8,067 nucleotides of DNA, from NCBI GenBank assembly GCA_020345945.1, contig CP070773.1:1130038-1138104 (forward strand), written 5' to 3'. Positions 6,788 through 8,067 of the stretch are shown here, in pieces. Origin of the DNA: Candidatus Bathyarchaeota archaeon (lineage in GTDB: Archaea; Thermoproteota; Bathyarchaeia; RBG-16-48-13; GCA-020345945). The notes beneath the pieces were generated by a model, which saw only the letters and a list, made by a program, of their open reading frames with translations, was not told where the DNA came from and made no database searches. A program made the position numbers and the translations under genes. Numbering within the stretch: position 1 is the stretch's first letter; each line of letters opens with the position of its first letter.

Positions 6788-6894
6788 TATGGTTTTTGAA
6801 GGCTTGTTTGGAGAAGAAGTTGGGTAAGTCTAAGCCTGAGATTCCTGTGTTGGGGGTTGATTATCTGGCTGCTTTCGCTACTCTCGGCTTTTAG
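6788..6894 (+). repeat. pyrG 3'-end repeat, copy 3
   Basis: Positions 6797-6848 are identical to pyrG 1721-1772 (52/52). The following 46 bp to the stop carry about 11 differences, giving Pro to Leu, Thr to Ala and a final Phe in place of Ser, plus several synonymous changes. Near its left edge one base is missing relative to pyrG, so the frame is intact only from the core to the stop. After the stop it keeps TAGGT, then diverges. It lies between the divergent ABC operon and the secreted-protein gene. Confidence 0.9.
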
Positions 6895-7040
6895 GTGGCT
6901 GTTCACTTCGAGTGGGGCTATTCTTTCTCGTTCTTTCTTGTGAGAGGGCTTTTTCGAAATACTTTTTCTGTGGGCTTTGGTTGTGGTGGTAAATTGTTGC
7001 GGTGGTTGGGATTAGTTTTTCTTCATGTCCGATAATGCTA

Positions 7041-7078
7041 TTATTATACTGAGGTTGATAGTGTTCACACTTTGTGAA
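7041..7078 (+). promoter_or_regulatory. Probable promoter with palindromic operator over the start site
   Basis: TTATTATA (7041-7048) fits a TATA box about 50 bp before the ATG at 7098 and predicts initiation near 7072. A perfect inverted repeat, TTCACA-CTT-TGTGAA (7064-7078), covers exactly that point, the classic position for a repressor in archaea. The motif differs from the palindrome before the 107-aa gene, so a different regulator is implied. The rest of the 203-bp gap after repeat copy 3 is T/G-rich with no visible gene. Confidence 0.5.
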
Positions 7079-7097
7079 GTTTGAAGGTGGAAGATAG

Positions 7098-7697
7098 ATG
7101 ATGTATAGGTCTAGAATTCGTTTTGTTTCATTGTTCCTTGTCGTTGTTTTATCGGGTTTGGTGCTTTCTCCGGTATATGCTAGACCGACTAGTTTTGGTC
7201 ATCATGTTAATAGAATTGTGGATGGTGTTGTGATTGCTGTCACGGATGTGGTGGGGTCTCCTTTTGATCAGGCAAGGGTTCGCCTTGACAAAGCTGATCA
7301 TGTGGTTCAGGAAATTGAAGATCTGTCTCTTCCTTCAGAGGACGAAGTTGAAGAGAACGTGCAGTATGCTGATGATGTCGTTGAAGCGTTGGGGGAATGT
7401 GACCGCCTGATCAATGAAGCTTGTAATAGGGACTGTACCCAGGAGACGTTGAGGCAAAGGGATAGGGTTCGTGTTCGTGCTGAGAATGCGACACGCAGAG
7501 CTCTTGAGGCTGTTGAGAGAAATATCCAAAGATCTCGAGAGAGGAGCTCGGGGGGAGAGGTTGATAGTGGGCTTCTGCAAGCTAGAGAGAGACTTAGGAA
7601 TGCGTATGCGGAGCAAGAGAGGAAAAGGCAACAAGAGCAGAGTCAGCAGCAGCAACAACAGAATGGTCAAGGCGATGGAAAGGGAAAAGGAACGTAA
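7098..7697 (+). CDS. Secreted coiled-coil protein with Gln-rich tail, unknown function
   Basis: A 199-aa protein with a Sec-type signal peptide: basic N-terminus (MMYRSRIR), hydrophobic core (about 9-24) and a likely cleavage site after VYA (28). The mature part is highly charged and mostly helical, with a predicted coiled coil from about 115 to 180 rich in Arg and Glu. Three cysteines (101, 109, 113) fall in a short acidic patch, possibly a disulfide or metal site. The C-terminus is low-complexity, with a Gln run (183-188) followed by Gly/Lys repeats. There is no C-terminal membrane anchor, so it is probably released or bound to the cell surface. A GGTGG sequence (7086-7090) precedes two adjacent ATG codons; 7098 or 7101 could be used. 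I recognise no family. It is the single gene of the fourth unit. Confidence 0.75.
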   Translation: MMYRSRIRFVSLFLVVVLSGLVLSPVYARPTSFGHHVNRIVDGVVIAVTDVVGSPFDQARVRLDKADHVVQEIEDLSLPSEDEVEENVQYADDVVEALGECDRLINEACNRDCTQETLRQRDRVRVRAENATRRALEAVERNIQRSRERSSGGEVDSGLLQARERLRNAYAEQERKRQQEQSQQQQQQNGQGDGKGKGT

Positions 7698-7751
7698 TGG
7701 ATGAGTAATATGTAGTTCGTGTCAGAATTCTTTTCCATACAGGATACTGTT

Positions 7752-7810
7752 CCTGATATTCCTGTGTTGGGAGTTGATTATCCGGCGGTTTTTAGACTCT
7801 TGGTTCTTAG
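7752..7810 (+). repeat. pyrG 3'-end repeat, copy 4 (truncated, decayed)
   Basis: Only the last ~59 bp of the repeat remain, starting at CCTGATATTCCTGTG, which corresponds to pyrG from about 1760. It carries GAG to GAT, an Ala to Val change and a 1-bp deletion after the TTT codon, so it no longer encodes the pyrG end in frame. Its final GGTTCTTAG matches the end of the intact gene exactly, unlike copies 1-3. The TAGGTC extension after the stop is absent. It lies between the convergent secreted-protein gene and the partial gene at the window end. Confidence 0.75.
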
Positions 7811-7836
7811 AGTCTGCTGGTTGTAGGTTTGGTGGC

Positions 7837-8067
7837 CTAGTACTTTTCGATTAGGGGTTGTATTGTGCCTGTACGGAATAGCTGGTTGATGTAGTAGATT
7901 GGGAGGGTGAAAGATGGGATTGGATCGCTCAAATCCCAGAAATCTAAGGCTACTTGACAGGTCAGTATGTGATAGACCTGATTCATTTGTCCGTCTAGAA
8001 GATACTTGGGGATGTTTGAAAGGTCTCCCATGAGCCAACGGGATCTCACGCCTTTCTGGTAATTCAG
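7837..8067 (-). CDS. C-terminal end of a possible ATP-grasp ligase (partial)
   Basis: The frame is open from the right window edge to a TAG at 7837-7839, about 76 codons, so the gene starts outside the window. The GTG at 8049 is an internal Val codon rather than the start. The visible part contains GVRSRWLMGDL and later DLSDPIPSF. These resemble the C-terminal G-x-R-x-R-W-L-x-G-D-L and D-P-x-P pattern I associate with ATP-grasp carboxylate-amine ligase-like enzymes found in surface-polysaccharide and cofactor pathways. The catalytic ATP-grasp core is not in the window, so this is tentative; a glycosyltransferase tail is possible. The stop lies 26 bp after repeat copy 4, so this would be the first gene of a fifth unit and transcribes toward pyrG. 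Confidence 0.45.
   Translation of the reverse strand: MNYQKGVRSRWLMGDLSNIPKYLLDGQMNQVYHILTCQVALDFWDLSDPIPSFTLPIYYINQLFRTGTIQPLIEKY

Larger units (their letters stand above)
1707..7810 (+). other. Cassette-like array delimited by pyrG 3'-end copies
   Basis: Five directly oriented copies of the pyrG 3' end (1707-1818, 2466-2574, 2994-3095, 6788-6894, 7752-7810) separate four units: 1819-2574 (methyltransferase), 2575-3095 (small barrel-like protein, - strand), 3096-6894 (ABC exporter operon, - strand) and 6895-7810 (secreted coiled-coil protein). A fifth unit begins at 7811. Each unit holds one gene or operon plus one repeat at its right end. The repeats are seen directly; the reading as serial site-specific insertions behind pyrG is inference. 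No integrase, transposase or replication gene is present, so these would be non-autonomous or reduced elements. Tandem duplication with later gene insertion is the main alternative. Confidence 0.6.

Noticed and set aside
1707..7810. CRISPR-like interpretation of the repeats
   Set aside because: Repeats are ~110 bp, coding in origin and separated by 0.4-3.7 kb of genes, not short repeats with uniform spacers.
7778..8049. Two overlapping - strand frames at the right edge as complete small genes
   Set aside because: The 7778-8038 frame is the shadow of the 7837 frame and overlaps repeat copy 4. The 7837 frame stays open to the window edge, so its GTG at 8049 is not a true start.

Overview
The window looks archaeal. 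The evidence is a complete CTP synthase, a DOT1-like membrane-anchored methyltransferase of a kind common in archaea, a MacB-type ABC exporter operon without a bacterial membrane-fusion partner, AT-rich TATA-like boxes upstream of genes, and a strong GGAGGTGA ribosome-binding site. I cannot place it to a phylum with confidence; a TACK-type lineage such as Bathyarchaeia is a guess.

Layout: 1-144 is a pyrG leader with a probable promoter. 145-1818 (+) is pyrG, complete, with a C-terminal tail beyond the usual end of the family. 1863-2417 (+) is a SAM-dependent methyltransferase. 2594-2917 (-) is a small protein that may be a dimeric alpha/beta barrel. 3161-6548 (-) is a two-gene operon of ABC permease (888 aa) and ATPase (239 aa). 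7098-7697 (+) is a secreted coiled-coil protein with a Gln-rich tail. 7837-8067 (-) is the C-terminal end of a protein that may be an ATP-grasp ligase and runs off the window.

The main discovery is that the last ~110 bp of pyrG recur, all on the + strand, four more times: 2466-2574, 2994-3095, 6788-6894 and 7752-7810. The copies sit exactly between the gene modules and cut the region into units of about 756, 521, 3799 and 916 bp. Each unit ends in a pyrG 3' end plus stop codon and carries one gene or operon in either orientation. Copies 1-3 keep the pyrG reading frame through the core to the stop. Much of their difference is synonymous, and they are nearly identical over a ~52 bp core followed by a more variable last ~46 bp. 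This is the pattern expected if circular elements, each carrying its own pyrG 3' end, repeatedly integrated into the pyrG 3' end, restored the gene and pushed older 3' ends downstream. The result resembles an integron cassette array anchored on a housekeeping gene. No recombinase is encoded in the window, so the enzyme would have to act in trans.

The cargo genes show no obvious shared pathway. Several carry their own promoters and two have palindromic operator-like sites (2964-2978 and 7064-7078), so they look like independently regulated accessory modules. The methyltransferase lies 44 bp behind pyrG and may be read from the pyrG promoter. The + strand is G+T-rich over large parts of the window whichever strand is coding, but this begins abruptly near position 420 inside pyrG.
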